Of a DNA stretch of 64,000 nt, positions 27,878 through 37,531 are shown piece by piece; within the stretch, counting starts at the first letter, position 1, and each line of letters begins with the position of its first letter. Below the pieces are notes generated by a model, which was given only the letters and a program-made list of their open reading frames with translations, was not told the DNA's origin and did no database searches. Made by a program: the position numbers and the translations under genes. Source of the DNA: Bdellovibrionales bacterium RIFOXYD12_FULL_39_22 (lineage in GTDB: Bacteria > Bdellovibrionota > Bacteriovoracia > Bacteriovoracales > Bacteriovoracaceae); assembly GCA_001770205.1 (NCBI GenBank), contig MEQL01000035.1, forward strand, positions 62,001 to 126,000, read 5' to 3'.

Positions 27878-28177
27878 ATGAGATCGTTTCACAATATCGC
27901 TAAATTAATTAAAACCAAAAGAGTAGAGCATACGAAGAGATATTCACAGTCAGAATTATCTCTTATCTTAGGATATAAAAATGGCCAATTTATTAGCAAC
28001 GTTGAAAGGGGTCTGTGTAGTATTCCGCTGAAGATGTTGAGTACTGTTGCTTCTGTTCTTGATATTACTCACGAAGAGATTAAGGCCGCTGTTTTGCGAG
28101 ATTTTGAGGAGACGGTAACCAACTATATAAATACAGACTTTTCCAAAGAAGAGATTGCCGCCGGAGAGGATGAGTAA
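27878..28177 (+). CDS. Small helix-turn-helix (Xre/Cro-like) regulator
   Basis: A 99-residue protein with one helix-turn-helix domain (residues about 6-70): AKLIKTKRVEH, then YSQSELSLILGYKNGQFISNVERG and IPLKMLSTVASVLDI. This is the Cro/CI layout; the C-terminal 30 residues are acidic. ATG 27878 is used because AAGGAGAAG lies upstream; an in-frame TTG upstream adds a stretch without family character. It stands alone, 142 bp after guaD. Its target is unknown. It may simply act on its own promoter or on the neighbouring basic protein gene. Confidence 0.82.
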   Translation: MRSFHNIAKLIKTKRVEHTKRYSQSELSLILGYKNGQFISNVERGLCSIPLKMLSTVASVLDITHEEIKAAVLRDFEETVTNYINTDFSKEEIAAGEDE

Positions 28178-28202
28178 AAGTTTAAACAGATACTGCTTTC
28201 GA

Positions 28203-28793
28203 CTATAGATTTTTGACCTTTTTATAATCTTCTAATGTTCCAACGCTTTCTTCCGTGTCATCTTTGAACGTTCCATTTTTTTGAGTGGGTAGACGATGTG
28301 GATCGGTGAAACGCTCAGCGAGAGAGTCTTCAGAAAAGTGAGAGATTACTTGGCCATGTTCCTTGGCATAGGTGTCAATAAAAGGGTGAGCACCATTTCG
28401 CTTATCCAGTAATTTTTTTGTGCTGTAATTAATCTCTTTATCAAAATTATAAAGTTGTTCCCTGGCAGATTGTAGGTGCTTTTCTAGTTTGATTTTTTGG
28501 GCCTTGTCGGCCCGAAAATACATTTCAAAAAATTTTTTGCGAGCGTTTATATGTTGCTCTAGTAAAAAATCATATTTGCGCGCTAATCCTTCAACGTTAT
28601 TTGTCTCCGAGGCACCATTTCCTCCATTTCGCTGATTTGCTCCTTGAGGACGGCCATTTTTATTACTGTCATTTTGGCCGTTGTTGGTTACATGACTGCG
28701 ATTAGGGGCATTAGAGTGAAAGCTTTTTCGTGAATCATTATGGCGGCCGTTTTTATTTCGGCGATGATGGGAGTTATTTTTTTTGTTAAACAT
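28203..28793 (-). CDS. Basic, Asn-rich protein with a helical domain, unknown function
   Basis: I do not recognise this 196-residue protein with certainty. Residues 1-65 are low complexity, rich in Asn, Arg, Lys, His, Ser and Gly, as in nucleic-acid-binding tails. Residues 68-125 form a charged helical region (LARKYDFLLEQH, KAQKIKLEKHLQSAREQLYNF) and the rest is hydrophilic. The basic tail followed by a short helical domain recalls DUF4167-type proteins of alphaproteobacteria, but this is only a resemblance. No signal peptide. The ribosome site is weak. Confidence 0.7.
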   Translation of the reverse strand: MFNKKNNSHHRRNKNGRHNDSRKSFHSNAPNRSHVTNNGQNDSNKNGRPQGANQRNGGNGASETNNVEGLARKYDFLLEQHINARKKFFEMYFRADKAQKIKLEKHLQSAREQLYNFDKEINYSTKKLLDKRNGAHPFIDTYAKEHGQVISHFSEDSLAERFTDPHRLPTQKNGTFKDDTEESVGTLEDYKKVKNL

Positions 28794-28854
28794 GGCAATA
28801 CCCGACCCCTGTAGTCTGTCTAGTTAACGCAGACGCTATCTCGATAATTCATCA

Positions 28855-28884
28855 TTGTAAATTATCCCAATTCAAAAGTATAAT
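28855..28884 (+). promoter_or_regulatory. Sigma-70-type promoter for the PilZ membrane protein gene
   Basis: TTGTAA (28855-28860) and a perfect TATAAT (28879-28884) are separated by 18 bp and lie about 40 bp before the ATG at 28926, giving a short leader that contains the ribosome site. It is the clearest promoter-like match I found by eye. Confidence 0.5.
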
Positions 28885-28925
28885 AGTAAAAAATATTGAT
28901 TAGTACTTCAAATGGAGTGACTGAT

Positions 28926-29645
28926 ATGATACGACGGCCTTTTCACCTTCTTTTTCCCATTTTGATTTTATTGTTTGATCCCATTTTTAAAATTTACATC
29001 TATTCTTTTGTGTATAAGCGTTCGGTGGCCACAGTGATTGATGCTCATACCGCTAGTCCGGAATTACTTTTTATTTTCTTTTTAGTTGGGCCGTTGGCCG
29101 CATTTGCGCTATACATGACTAGATGGTGGACGCCGCTGGCCTACTTTCCGTTGACCGCTGCACAGTTTTATTATTATTTGACAGTAATGAAAGAGGCCAA
29201 AATAGCAGGTGATTCTCAATCGCTGATATTTTGGGGAATACTTTTGACATTATTGGCCATTTGTATGATTTTGGCCATGTTGCCAAAAACCTTTCTTCTT
29301 TATTACAATCCCCATCTGCGCTGGTGGGAACATCACGAGCGTTTCCAGGTGGTAATGGATTGTACCGTGAACAACTCTTTTTCTGGAAAGATTGAAAATA
29401 TCTCAGAAGGTGGAGTCTTTTTAACGGTCTCAGAGTCGGCGCCAGTAGATGAGATTTTAAAACTAAAGTTTAACGGCAAGGAAGAGGCAATCAAAGTCAG
29501 CGGAAAAATTGTTTATCGCTTTGTTGGAGATAAAAATCGAGTCGGTTATGGTGTTCAGTTTATTGATGTTGATCCAACTCTTAAACAATCATTGCGAGAG
29601 GTAATCAAAGAACTTAAAAAACAAAACTATGATTTGGCCAGGTAG
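28926..29645 (+). CDS. Membrane protein with C-terminal PilZ domain
   Basis: A 239-residue protein. The N-terminal half has about four hydrophobic helices (FHLLFPILILLF, ELLFIFFLVGPLAAFALYM, a middle one, IFWGILLTLLAICMILAML). The C-terminal 100 residues form a PilZ domain: HHERFQV, the conserved NISEGGVFLTV and the strand GYGVQFIDV. PilZ domains commonly bind cyclic di-GMP; the Arg-rich N-terminal motif is weak here (a single ERF), so binding is not certain. ATG 28926 follows GGAG and a good promoter; a TTG at 28896 is the upstream alternative. Confidence 0.85.
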   Translation: MIRRPFHLLFPILILLFDPIFKIYIYSFVYKRSVATVIDAHTASPELLFIFFLVGPLAAFALYMTRWWTPLAYFPLTAAQFYYYLTVMKEAKIAGDSQSLIFWGILLTLLAICMILAMLPKTFLLYYNPHLRWWEHHERFQVVMDCTVNNSFSGKIENISEGGVFLTVSESAPVDEILKLKFNGKEEAIKVSGKIVYRFVGDKNRVGYGVQFIDVDPTLKQSLREVIKELKKQNYDLAR

Positions 29646-29660
29646 AAAAATAAAACTTGT

Positions 29661-30395
29661 TCAAAAGTAGATTCCAAGGTCCAAGGCCATTGATAGCCAA
29701 GACATAACTATGCCATAATCTTTTTCACCAAACATAGAGGCCAGGTTATAGCTAAATTTGGCGCCAAAATGGTAAGTTCCAGAGAACCGTTTGTAGATAA
29801 TGTAGTCGGTTTTAAGTCCAGGCCCCCAGTAGGGAGTATGAGTTTGAGCATCAGAAAAATAGTGGCCGGCCAGAAAGGCCGAAACATTTTCAAAAATATT
29901 GTTAGAGTTAAGAACTGTTTGAACAAGCTTAAAACGATGAGTTAATCCAATACCAGCAGAGAAAAGTAGATCGGATCGATTTGGATCAGTAAAAGAGGTA
30001 GAGAGGGTGGCCAGATTTACTAGCGAAACAGCGGCAAAAAGTTCACGCTGTCCAACTTCTTGCTTGGTGGAGTGGGAAATTTCAAAACTCAAAAAATTTG
30101 TTAGGGAGAGAGGGTTGTGATTTCCATGCAGTGATATTGAGTAGCGATATTGGTCGGCGCTAGTATCGTAGAGGGCCTCATATCCCCCATCATTGTTGGC
30201 GGATTCTGAGATAACAGCATCATCTCGTTCAATATGTTCTTGTGTTGTTTTTTTGATCGAGCGAGAAAGAATATTTTTAGGGTTATTAGAGCTATAATCT
30301 TGGGCCAAGATAGTGGTATTAAGTATGGCCATGATTAGGACAATTATAAAGGAAATTAACGGATATCGGGATAGTTGGGAAAGTATAGCGCTCAT
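29661..30395 (-). CDS. Putative outer-membrane beta-barrel protein
   Basis: A 244-residue protein with an N-terminal signal/anchor helix (PLISFIIVLIMAILNTTILA) and then alternating hydrophobic strands ending in LDLGIYF; the final Phe is typical of barrel proteins recognised by BAM. No family is recognised. It overlaps the stop of the TolC-like gene by four bases (ATGA), so the two are made together and the protein may be an accessory of that export or sensing system. Confidence 0.7.
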   Translation of the reverse strand: MSAILSQLSRYPLISFIIVLIMAILNTTILAQDYSSNNPKNILSRSIKKTTQEHIERDDAVISESANNDGGYEALYDTSADQYRYSISLHGNHNPLSLTNFLSFEISHSTKQEVGQRELFAAVSLVNLATLSTSFTDPNRSDLLFSAGIGLTHRFKLVQTVLNSNNIFENVSAFLAGHYFSDAQTHTPYWGPGLKTDYIIYKRFSGTYHFGAKFSYNLASMFGEKDYGIVMSWLSMALDLGIYF

Positions 30396-31879
30396 AGGTT
30401 ATCCTTTTCCTTTTCTATTTCTAAAAGTGCTAACTCTTCAAAGTTTTTTCCCGGCATATCATCCATGCCCATTTCTTCGGCCAGCATAATTTTATTTTTT
30501 AGATGCAAAAATTTATTTTGCACAAAGTTTATTTGTGAGGAGGTGTGGTTGTCTAGAGCATGCTTGAAGTCTAAAAAAATGGCCTTGCCATTCATGTAGC
30601 TATCGAGGGCCTCATCAACCAGTTTGCTGTCATTTTCAATGGACGCCGCCAGAATTTTTATCTGATCCTGATAATTTAAAACTTTACGATAGTATTGACG
30701 AGTTAAAGAGGAGGTTTGAACCTTGGACTGTTGCAATCTTTTTTCCGCAATATCTTTTTGCACTTTGGCAGTTTGTTGTAAGCGCCTATTTAAGAAACCA
30801 TTAACCCCCCATAGAGTCCAGGTGGCATTTACCGCGGCCACCAGGTCGAGACTATTGTTTCCCAACGTTCCACCGGTAGAGTACTTGGTAGAATTTATCC
30901 CCGTTCCTGCAACGTGAGAATATCCTCCCAGATTTAAGGAAAATTTGGGAAGAGGCATGTTATCTTTAAGGGCGATTTTATAGGCCCGAGACGAGATTTC
31001 CAGTTCGGTAGCAGCATCTAGGATGGAACTATTTTTCTCTAGGGCATATTGTAAAAGCTCAGAAAATTGATCATCTAAAGTTAGATAGGCCAATGTTTCT
31101 TTCAGTGTATAACGAGTTCCGATATCATTATTTAGCAGATTCGAGATCTCTTCATCGGCAATTTCTACATTTATTCGGGCCTGCTGATAAGATTGTTGAG
31201 CACGTAAATATTCGGAGCGCGCTTGATGATACTCCTCAATGCGCACTTTTTTTAATTCAACTTTTTGACGGTTAAGCTTGTATATAAAGGCCGCTTGGCG
31301 TAAATTTTCTTGCCATATTTTTTCTATTTCATGGATTTGCCATAGATTAAAAAAAGCGATGATCATTTGATGGCGAAAGGCCCTGCGATCTTCAATTATA
31401 CTATCTTTGCCGCGTTTGTAGGTTGTTTTGCTATTCAGGTAGGTCAGATAGTCTTTACCCCAATTGAAAACGGTATAATTATCAAATCCAATTCCCAGGT
31501 AACCCCCTGGATCAGAAGGTTGAGTTTCCCAGCGAGATAGATCAATAATGGGATGAGGGCCAGAGCTAAGATCAATTTTAAGACGTGGATACCAGAAGGA
31601 GTCATGGGCATTATCCATACTGATTTCCAAAAGAGAGCTTTGATATTCTCTTATAGTTTGGTCGAAGTTCTGTCTTAGTCCGGTCTCAATCATCTCGCGT
31701 AGTAAAATTGGCCGATAAGTTACTTCAAAATCACTGTCGCGCATTTTTTGTAGAACATCGTCTGAACGATCATGGCGTAGTTGTGCACTTTGTTCGTAGA
31801 TGCTCTCCAGTGATTGTTGAGCATCCGTCTTAAAAAATAGCAAAAATAGTAGAAATGATTTTATTAATTTGTTCCGCAT
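30392..31879 (-). CDS. TolC-like outer-membrane efflux protein
   Basis: A 495-residue protein with a signal peptide (MRNKLIKSFLLFLLFFKTDAQQ) and the pattern of the outer membrane efflux protein family: two repeated halves, each with long coiled-coil helices (for example EYHQARSEYLRAQQSYQQARINVEIA and the later KVQKDIAEKRLQQSKVQTSS region) and barrel strands. TolC forms the outer-membrane exit duct for type I secretion or RND pumps. No inner-membrane partner gene lies here. The start at 31879 gives a proper signal peptide although its ribosome site is weak. It follows a small secreted protein gene by about 40 bp. Confidence 0.8.
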   Translation of the reverse strand: MRNKLIKSFLLFLLFFKTDAQQSLESIYEQSAQLRHDRSDDVLQKMRDSDFEVTYRPILLREMIETGLRQNFDQTIREYQSSLLEISMDNAHDSFWYPRLKIDLSSGPHPIIDLSRWETQPSDPGGYLGIGFDNYTVFNWGKDYLTYLNSKTTYKRGKDSIIEDRRAFRHQMIIAFFNLWQIHEIEKIWQENLRQAAFIYKLNRQKVELKKVRIEEYHQARSEYLRAQQSYQQARINVEIADEEISNLLNNDIGTRYTLKETLAYLTLDDQFSELLQYALEKNSSILDAATELEISSRAYKIALKDNMPLPKFSLNLGGYSHVAGTGINSTKYSTGGTLGNNSLDLVAAVNATWTLWGVNGFLNRRLQQTAKVQKDIAEKRLQQSKVQTSSLTRQYYRKVLNYQDQIKILAASIENDSKLVDEALDSYMNGKAIFLDFKHALDNHTSSQINFVQNKFLHLKNKIMLAEEMGMDDMPGKNFEELALLEIEKEKDNL

Positions 31880-31921
31880 AACTAAGAAAAGTATAGGTGG
31901 AGCTTTGAGGGTTGGCAATCC

Positions 31922-32326
31922 TTATAGTTTTAGGCCTGGACAACCACTTTTAAGTATCGTTTTTGTCAAAAGTTCGATGCGATTAGTAGTATAGCTATAT
32001 TCCCGTTGGAGAGAGTCATGGCTTAGTGCCGTTCGATTTTTTAGCGATTTTCTATTAGGAGAGATAGTTTTTTCTATACTTTTATTACGGTTAATTAATG
32101 CCCAGATTTTCTGTTTATGTTCAATTTTAAGCTCTCTAACTTTTAATAAATTTTGACACCGAGTACTTATGGAGGAATCCGTAATATCTGAACCCATTAG
32201 TTGCTCAATTGCTAGTGCCGGCCAGGAAGTTAGCAGGAGCAGGATGGCAACGGTGGCCAACTGGCGCGATGAAGTGATCCGTCTGCTATTTTTTACTGTT
32301 TTAAGGGCACTTTTTTTCTCTAACAT
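31922..32326 (-). CDS. Small secreted helical protein, unknown
   Basis: A 134-residue protein with an N-terminal signal peptide (SRQLATVAILLLLTSWPALA) and a mature part of about 90 residues that looks helical and charged, with two Cys (one near the start, one in the final SGCPGLKL). I do not recognise a family. It is the first gene of a three-gene unit with the TolC-like and barrel proteins, so a periplasmic role beside them is likely. Confidence 0.65.
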   Translation of the reverse strand: MLEKKSALKTVKNSRRITSSRQLATVAILLLLTSWPALAIEQLMGSDITDSSISTRCQNLLKVRELKIEHKQKIWALINRNKSIEKTISPNRKSLKNRTALSHDSLQREYSYTTNRIELLTKTILKSGCPGLKL

Positions 32327-32410
32327 TTACTTAAATGGTACCATAAGTTGAAAAAAATGTGCTACATTGTCCAAAATTACCCAGCTATAAATCGAGGATT
32401 TTAATTTGAT

Positions 32411-33172
32411 ATGTCTCATAACGATGTTTTGATTTTAATTCCGGCCCGTTTTGCCTCTTCGCGCTTTCCCGGTAAGCCACTGCATGAGATTCGTGGCAAA
32501 AGCATGATCCAGCGAGTCTATGAAAACTGTCTTGATTCAAAAGCTCAAGTTTTCGTGGTTACCGATGATGACAAAATTGAAAATCATGTGAAAAATTTTG
32601 GGGGAGCGGTAGTACGGATAGATGATGACGTTAGTTCTGGAAGCGAGCGTATCTATTTGGCGTATCAACGTTATTTTGCCGACAAGAATTTTTCACTGGT
32701 TGTTAACGTTCAAGGTGATGAACCACTGCTAACAGGAGCAGAACTGGCCAAGCTCTTTGCCTTTCAGAAAAAATCTTCTTTTGCGATTTGTACTATGGTT
32801 AAGAGGCAGTATGGTTTTTCTGATGATTTTCATTCTCCGGATCGCGTTAAGGCCATCTATTTTGAACGATCTGGAAGTTGTGCTTATTTTTCTAGGGCCC
32901 CTATTCCTTATTCTCGTCTTGTTGATTTGGCCATTGCTGAAGAGCAGTGGTTTTTACACATCGGCGTTTATGCTTATCGGCCAGAGAGCTTGGCCAAATT
33001 TTATTCGGCCAATCCCTCGTATTACGAGCACCATGAAAAACTAGAGCAATTGCGGGCCTTGGATGTTGGCCTATCCATAGGTGCTATTGAAACAAAATTA
33101 AATTTGATAGGAGTCGATTCTCCGGCAGATATAAAAAAAGTGGAGGGAGTTCTTTGTGAGCAAGAAAAATAA
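32411..33172 (+). CDS. kdsB: CMP-Kdo synthetase (3-deoxy-manno-octulosonate cytidylyltransferase)
   Basis: A 253-residue nucleotidyltransferase that activates Kdo with CTP for LPS inner-core synthesis. Motifs: the N-terminal [15 protein letters not shown] loop, [31 protein letters not shown] with the metal-binding Asp, and [15 protein letters not shown]. It heads a tight operon with pyrG, which supplies its CTP, and kdsA/kdsC, which supply its Kdo. It overlaps pyrG by 17 bp. Confidence 0.97.
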   Translation: MSHNDVLILIPARFASSRFPGKPLHEIRGKSMIQRVYENCLDSKAQVFVVTDDDKIENHVKNFGGAVVRIDDDVSSGSERIYLAYQRYFADKNFSLVVNVQGDEPLLTGAELAKLFAFQKKSSFAICTMVKRQYGFSDDFHSPDRVKAIYFERSGSCAYFSRAPIPYSRLVDLAIAEEQWFLHIGVYAYRPESLAKFYSANPSYYEHHEKLEQLRALDVGLSIGAIETKLNLIGVDSPADIKKVEGVLCEQEK

Positions 33173-34784
33173 CAAGAAATTTATCTTTATCACTGGAGGA
33201 GTGGCCAGCTCACTAGGCAAAGGACTGGCCGCGGCCAGTATTGCGGCATTGCTAGAACGACGAGGCATAAAGATTAATTTACTAAAAATGGACCCATATA
33301 TTAACGTTGATCCCGGAACGATGAGTCCCATTCAGCATGGAGAAGTTTTTGTGACCGATGACGGAGCAGAGACTGATTTAGATTTGGGCCACTATGAGCG
33401 TTTTACCTCATTAACGCTTTCTCGTGATAGTAATTTTACTACTGGCAAAGTTTATCTGCGGGTTATTGAAAATGAGCGGGAAGGAAAATATTTAGGCAAA
33501 ACGGTACAAGTTGTACCCCATATTACCGATGAAATTAAGCGGCGTATTCACTTGGCCGCAGAGAATGCTGATTTGCTAATTGGAGAAATTGGAGGGACGG
33601 TTGGGGATATTGAATCCTTGCCGTTTTTAGAGGCCATTCGACAGCTCTCCACTGATGTAGGATCTGGGAATGTTCTTTTCATTCATTTGGTTTTATTGCC
33701 ATACATTGCAGTGGCCGGAGAAGTTAAAACGAAGCCCGCTCAACACTCGGTTAAAGAGTTGCGCTCGTTGGGCCTTTTTCCGCAAATGATTATTTGTCGT
33801 TCAGATCGTGACCTAGATGCCTCCGTTTTAGAAAAGCTTTCACTTTTTTGCAATGTTCCTAAAGATCATGTTTTTCACTCCATTGATGTTGATTCGATTT
33901 ATAAGGTTCCACTTTCTTTTCATAAGCAAGGTTTAGATGAAAAGATTGCGGAGCTTTTGGGGATTTGGACTGGGCGACCGAATATCTCTGATTTGGAACA
34001 GGTAATTTTTAATGTCGAAAATCCCGTTGCTACAGTTAGAATTGGGATCGTAGGAAAATATACCGATTTAATTGAATCATATAAATCGCTAGATGAGGCC
34101 CTTAAGCATGGGGCCATTGCCAATAGGGTGAAACTTGATTTGATCTATATCGATGCTGAAAAAATTGAAGAGTTGTCTGAGGATGCGATCAACAAAGTAT
34201 TTGCCAACGTTAATGGAATTTTAATTCCAGGAGGTTTTGGCAAGAGGGGAGTGGAAGGAAAAATTCGTGCAATCGAACATGCTCGAACCCACAAAGTTCC
34301 CTTCTTTGGAATTTGTCTCGGATTGCAGTTGGCCATTGTTGAATTTGCTCGCAATGTTGTTGGCATTAAGGATGCGACTTCCGAGGAATTTGAAAGTCCC
34401 GGAACATTTGTTATCCACTATATGGCCGGTCAAAGTCGAGATGGTAGCAAGGGGGGGAGTATGCGCTTGGGGGCCTATGAATGTAGTTTGGCCAACAACT
34501 CCCTGGCATGCGAAATTTATCATGATCTAAAAATTTCGGAGCGTCATCGTCATCGTCTAGAAGTTAATAACGACTACATTGAAAAATTGCAGAGCGCAGG
34601 AATGGTTATCTCTGGGAAAAATGATAAATTGGGATTGGTCGAAGTGATAGAGTTAAAAGAACACCCCTATTTTATTGCCTGCCAATATCATCCAGAATTT
34701 AAGTCACGTCCTTATTCACCTCACCCGTTATTTAGAACTTTTATTAGTGCTGCCTATGCGATGGCCTCCAGGAAAAAAGCGTGA
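33156..34784 (+). CDS. pyrG: CTP synthase
   Basis: A 542-residue CTP synthase, the usual length. The N-terminal synthetase domain shows [31 protein letters not shown] and [16 protein letters not shown]; the C-terminal glutamine amidotransferase has [13 protein letters not shown], the nucleophile FFGICLGLQ (Cys near 387) and the [10 protein letters not shown] His-x-Glu. It makes CTP from UTP, ATP and glutamine. GTG 33156 is the start, preceded by GGAGGGAG within kdsB. The next gene overlaps its stop by four bases. Confidence 0.98.
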   Translation: MSKKNNKKFIFITGGVASSLGKGLAAASIAALLERRGIKINLLKMDPYINVDPGTMSPIQHGEVFVTDDGAETDLDLGHYERFTSLTLSRDSNFTTGKVYLRVIENEREGKYLGKTVQVVPHITDEIKRRIHLAAENADLLIGEIGGTVGDIESLPFLEAIRQLSTDVGSGNVLFIHLVLLPYIAVAGEVKTKPAQHSVKELRSLGLFPQMIICRSDRDLDASVLEKLSLFCNVPKDHVFHSIDVDSIYKVPLSFHKQGLDEKIAELLGIWTGRPNISDLEQVIFNVENPVATVRIGIVGKYTDLIESYKSLDEALKHGAIANRVKLDLIYIDAEKIEELSEDAINKVFANVNGILIPGGFGKRGVEGKIRAIEHARTHKVPFFGICLGLQLAIVEFARNVVGIKDATSEEFESPGTFVIHYMAGQSRDGSKGGSMRLGAYECSLANNSLACEIYHDLKISERHRHRLEVNNDYIEKLQSAGMVISGKNDKLGLVEVIELKEHPYFIACQYHPEFKSRPYSPHPLFRTFISAAYAMASRKKA

Positions 34785-35578
34785 AAAGGAAATTGGATTT
34801 TTACATTGGCCCTTGTGTGTTGGAGTCTGAGCAACTGGCCTTGCTTATTGCTAATAGAATAAAGAAAGAGTTGGCCCATTTAGAAAAAAAAATAACGATT
34901 ACCTTCAAAGGGAGTTTTGATAAGGCCAATCGCACTTCGATCAATTCTAAGCGTGGGCCAGGAATAGATGAAGGACTAAAAATTTTAGAAAGAGTAAAAA
35001 ATGATTTTTCCCTTCCAGTGGTAACTGATTTTCATCATCCTGAGCAGGCAATGGCCGTGGCCTCGGTTGTTGATGTTCTGCAAATTCCAGCTTTTTTGTC
35101 TCGACAGACTGATATGATCGTGGCCGGAGGGGCGGCGGCCGCTAAATATGGCCGAGAACTTAAGATAAAGAAGGGGCAGTTTTTGGCACCCCATGATGCC
35201 AAAAATATTGTGGAGAAAGCGCAAAGTTTTTTACCCCTCTCTAAAATTATTTTAACCGAACGGGGAGTATCTTTTGGTTATAATAATCTTATAGTCGATA
35301 TGTCCTCTTTTCAAATTATGAAAAGTTTTGGTGTGCGCGCAGTGTACGATGCCACTCACTCTATTCAGATGCCTGGTGGCAATGGTTGCTATACTGGTGG
35401 AAAGCGCGATCAATTGCAGGTTTTAGCGCAAGCAGCAGTGGCCGCCGGTGCCGATGGAGTTTTTATCGAGACACATCCAGATCCGGCCAATGCTTTTTCT
35501 GATTCAGCAACTTGCTTACACTTAGATAGTGTGCGGCCACTAGTGGAGAAATTACTTTCCATTTACGAAGTATTATAG
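34781..35578 (+). CDS. kdsA: Kdo-8-phosphate synthase
   Basis: A 265-residue TIM-barrel enzyme that condenses arabinose-5-phosphate and phosphoenolpyruvate to Kdo-8-phosphate. Signature segments: [52 protein letters not shown] and [11 protein letters not shown]. It begins with GTG in a GTGA overlap with pyrG and ends in a TAGTG overlap with the next gene. The protein lacks the usual 10-15 N-terminal residues but the barrel looks complete. Confidence 0.97.
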   Translation: MKRKLDFYIGPCVLESEQLALLIANRIKKELAHLEKKITITFKGSFDKANRTSINSKRGPGIDEGLKILERVKNDFSLPVVTDFHHPEQAMAVASVVDVLQIPAFLSRQTDMIVAGGAAAAKYGRELKIKKGQFLAPHDAKNIVEKAQSFLPLSKIILTERGVSFGYNNLIVDMSSFQIMKSFGVRAVYDATHSIQMPGGNGCYTGGKRDQLQVLAQAAVAAGADGVFIETHPDPANAFSDSATCLHLDSVRPLVEKLLSIYEVL

Positions 35579-36168
35579 TGGTTGGCGAGGAAATGGTGAG
35601 CACAATGACAAAAGAGAAAGAAAAAGTGAGAGATTTGAAGAAAGTCTCTTTGAAATTTTCAAAGGCCTTGAAGCATATCAAAGTGTTGCTGTTTGATGTT
35701 GATGGTGTGTTGACTAATGGACTTATCTATTATGATGGTGCGGAGGTTGGCTTTAATCGCTATTTCCATGCCCATGATGGATACGGTATTAAGATGATGC
35801 GAGAAGCGGGCCTACGGGTTGGAATTGTCTCGGGTGGCCATAGCGTTGGCCTTTTGAAGCGAGCAGAATATTTAAAGCTAGATTACTGTTTTACGGGAAA
35901 CGAAGACAAACGAGTGGCCTTTTTGCAAGTGATGAAAGATGGCTTCGCTCCAGAGCAGATTTTGTATTTTGGCGATGAAATTTTCGATATTCCGCTAATG
36001 AAGAAGGCCGGCTTTTCTGCCACTACTCCGCAGGCACCACTAGAAGTAAAAGAAGTTGCTGACTATGTTACAGAAAAAAATGGAGGAGAGGGGGCCGCGC
36101 GAGAGGTCATTGATCTTTTGCGATATGCACAAAAAATTACTCCCCAGATTTTAGATTTTTCTTCGTGA
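35578..36168 (+). CDS. kdsC: Kdo-8-phosphate phosphatase (HAD family, KdsC type)
   Basis: A C0-type HAD phosphatase without a cap domain, which removes phosphate from Kdo-8-phosphate. Motif I is LLFDVDGVLTNG, motif II the Ser in GIVSGGHS, motif IV YFGDEIFDIPLMKKAG. The body of about 165 residues matches KdsC; the longest reading adds some 30 charged residues in front. The start is uncertain among GTG 35578, ATG 35593 and ATG 35605. Position directly after kdsA supports the assignment over other small HAD phosphatases. Confidence 0.92.
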   Translation: MVGEEMVSTMTKEKEKVRDLKKVSLKFSKALKHIKVLLFDVDGVLTNGLIYYDGAEVGFNRYFHAHDGYGIKMMREAGLRVGIVSGGHSVGLLKRAEYLKLDYCFTGNEDKRVAFLQVMKDGFAPEQILYFGDEIFDIPLMKKAGFSATTPQAPLEVKEVADYVTEKNGGEGAAREVIDLLRYAQKITPQILDFSS

Positions 36169-36184
36169 GCTTATAGGGGTAGAT

Positions 36185-36445
36185 ATGAGCGAGCAGTTGG
36201 ATAAGTTAAAAGAGCTATTAGATCAAGAGTATAATTGGCCGGCGGAATATAAATTTAAATTTATTTTACCTCACTGCAAACTTTCTGAACTAATTGCCAT
36301 CATCGGCGAAGAGGGGATTAGCTGTCGCTTATCTGGAAATGGAAAATATGTTAGCGTGACATTAGTTCGTCAGCTGCTTTCTGGAGGAGAGGTGGTGATG
36401 ATTTATAAGAGTGTTCAGAAAATCGAAGGTATTTTAACTTTTTAA
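36185..36445 (+). CDS. DUF493 / YbeD-family small protein
   Basis: An 86-residue protein with the ACT-like alpha/beta pattern of the YbeD/DUF493 family: YKFKFILPHCKLSELIAII, then GKYVSVTLVRQLLSGGEVVMIYKSV and an ending IEGILTF. Its biochemical role is not established; E. coli YbeD sits beside lipoate and wall genes. It has an AGGGG site before the ATG and lies in line between kdsC and gpsA. Confidence 0.8.
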   Translation: MSEQLDKLKELLDQEYNWPAEYKFKFILPHCKLSELIAIIGEEGISCRLSGNGKYVSVTLVRQLLSGGEVVMIYKSVQKIEGILTF

Positions 36446-36481
36446 TTGTTCTAATCTCTCATGGGAATAGGATCATAGTCT

Positions 36482-37531
36482 ATGAGTATTATTAATTCTC
36501 AATTGCCATATAAAAAGGCGTTGGTCATTGGAGGTGGCGCTTTTGGAACCTCTATTGCTGCTGTTTTGGCCAATAAGTTTGAAGAAGTTATTATTAAAGT
36601 GCGCGATGAGAATTTGTGTACCAGTATAAATCAGAATAGAGAAAATCAAAAATATCTACCGGGGAAAAAGTTGTCAGAAAATTTGCGTGCGGCAACGAAG
36701 TGGAGTGAACTTTTGCCTGAATTTCGAGAACAGGTGGAGATAATAATTTTTGCTCTACCAACAACGGCAATTACTGAATTTCTTTATGATAATTTTTTTG
36801 AACTAGGAAAGTTTCTTGAAAAAGGAATTCCAATTGTTTCTTTGGCCAAAGGCATTGATCCTGCGACGTTAGAATTTCCTGATGATCTTTATTTTAATTA
36901 TTTTCCAGAATATAGTGATCAATTTCTTTTTTTATCTGGGCCTTCTTTTGCTAATGAAATTATGGATGAACATATAACCGTGGTCTCTTTGGCCGGCCGC
37001 TCAAAGCGAGATTTGGAAAAAGTTGCAGATATGTTGCATACCAACTATTTTAAAGTGTTGACCAGTTATGATGTAAAAGGTGTCTTGTTGGGAGGGGCCT
37101 TAAAAAATGTTTTGGCCATTGCCGCGGGTATTATTCAAGGCCTTGGTTATAACCACAATACTCGCGCTGCAATGCTAACTCGTGGGATTGCGGAGATGTT
37201 ACGCTTTGGAAAAGTATTTAATGCGCGGCCAGAAACTTTTTATGGCCTTAGTGGAATGGGAGATTTGATTTTATCTACCACCGGTGATTTGAGTAGAAAT
37301 AAAAAATTTGGAATAGAGATTGCCAAAGGAAGAACGGCGCAACAAATCTTAAACGAGGATGGATATTTGGTAGAAGGCCATAAAACTGCTAAGGCCGCCT
37401 ATTATATATCAGAAAAGTATGATGTGCGCGCCCAGATTTTTACTGGAACCTATCGCACTTTATATGAGCACGAAGATCCGCGCGCGGTAATTGCTCAAAT
37501 TATGCAGTCACCATCTAAATTTGAATTTTAA
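36482..37531 (+). CDS. gpsA: Glycerol-3-phosphate dehydrogenase (NAD(P)+)
   Basis: A 349-residue cytoplasmic enzyme that reduces dihydroxyacetone phosphate to sn-glycerol-3-phosphate for phospholipids. The NAD(P) loop GGGAFGTSIAAVLA opens the protein; SGPSFANEI, GGALKNVLAIAAGIIQGL with the catalytic Lys, NTRAAMLTRGIAEM and GLSGMGDLILS follow. It ends the lipid/LPS precursor run. Its TAA overlaps the stop of the convergent carboxypeptidase gene, so no terminator fits between them. Confidence 0.97.
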   Translation: MSIINSQLPYKKALVIGGGAFGTSIAAVLANKFEEVIIKVRDENLCTSINQNRENQKYLPGKKLSENLRAATKWSELLPEFREQVEIIIFALPTTAITEFLYDNFFELGKFLEKGIPIVSLAKGIDPATLEFPDDLYFNYFPEYSDQFLFLSGPSFANEIMDEHITVVSLAGRSKRDLEKVADMLHTNYFKVLTSYDVKGVLLGGALKNVLAIAAGIIQGLGYNHNTRAAMLTRGIAEMLRFGKVFNARPETFYGLSGMGDLILSTTGDLSRNKKFGIEIAKGRTAQQILNEDGYLVEGHKTAKAAYYISEKYDVRAQIFTGTYRTLYEHEDPRAVIAQIMQSPSKFEF

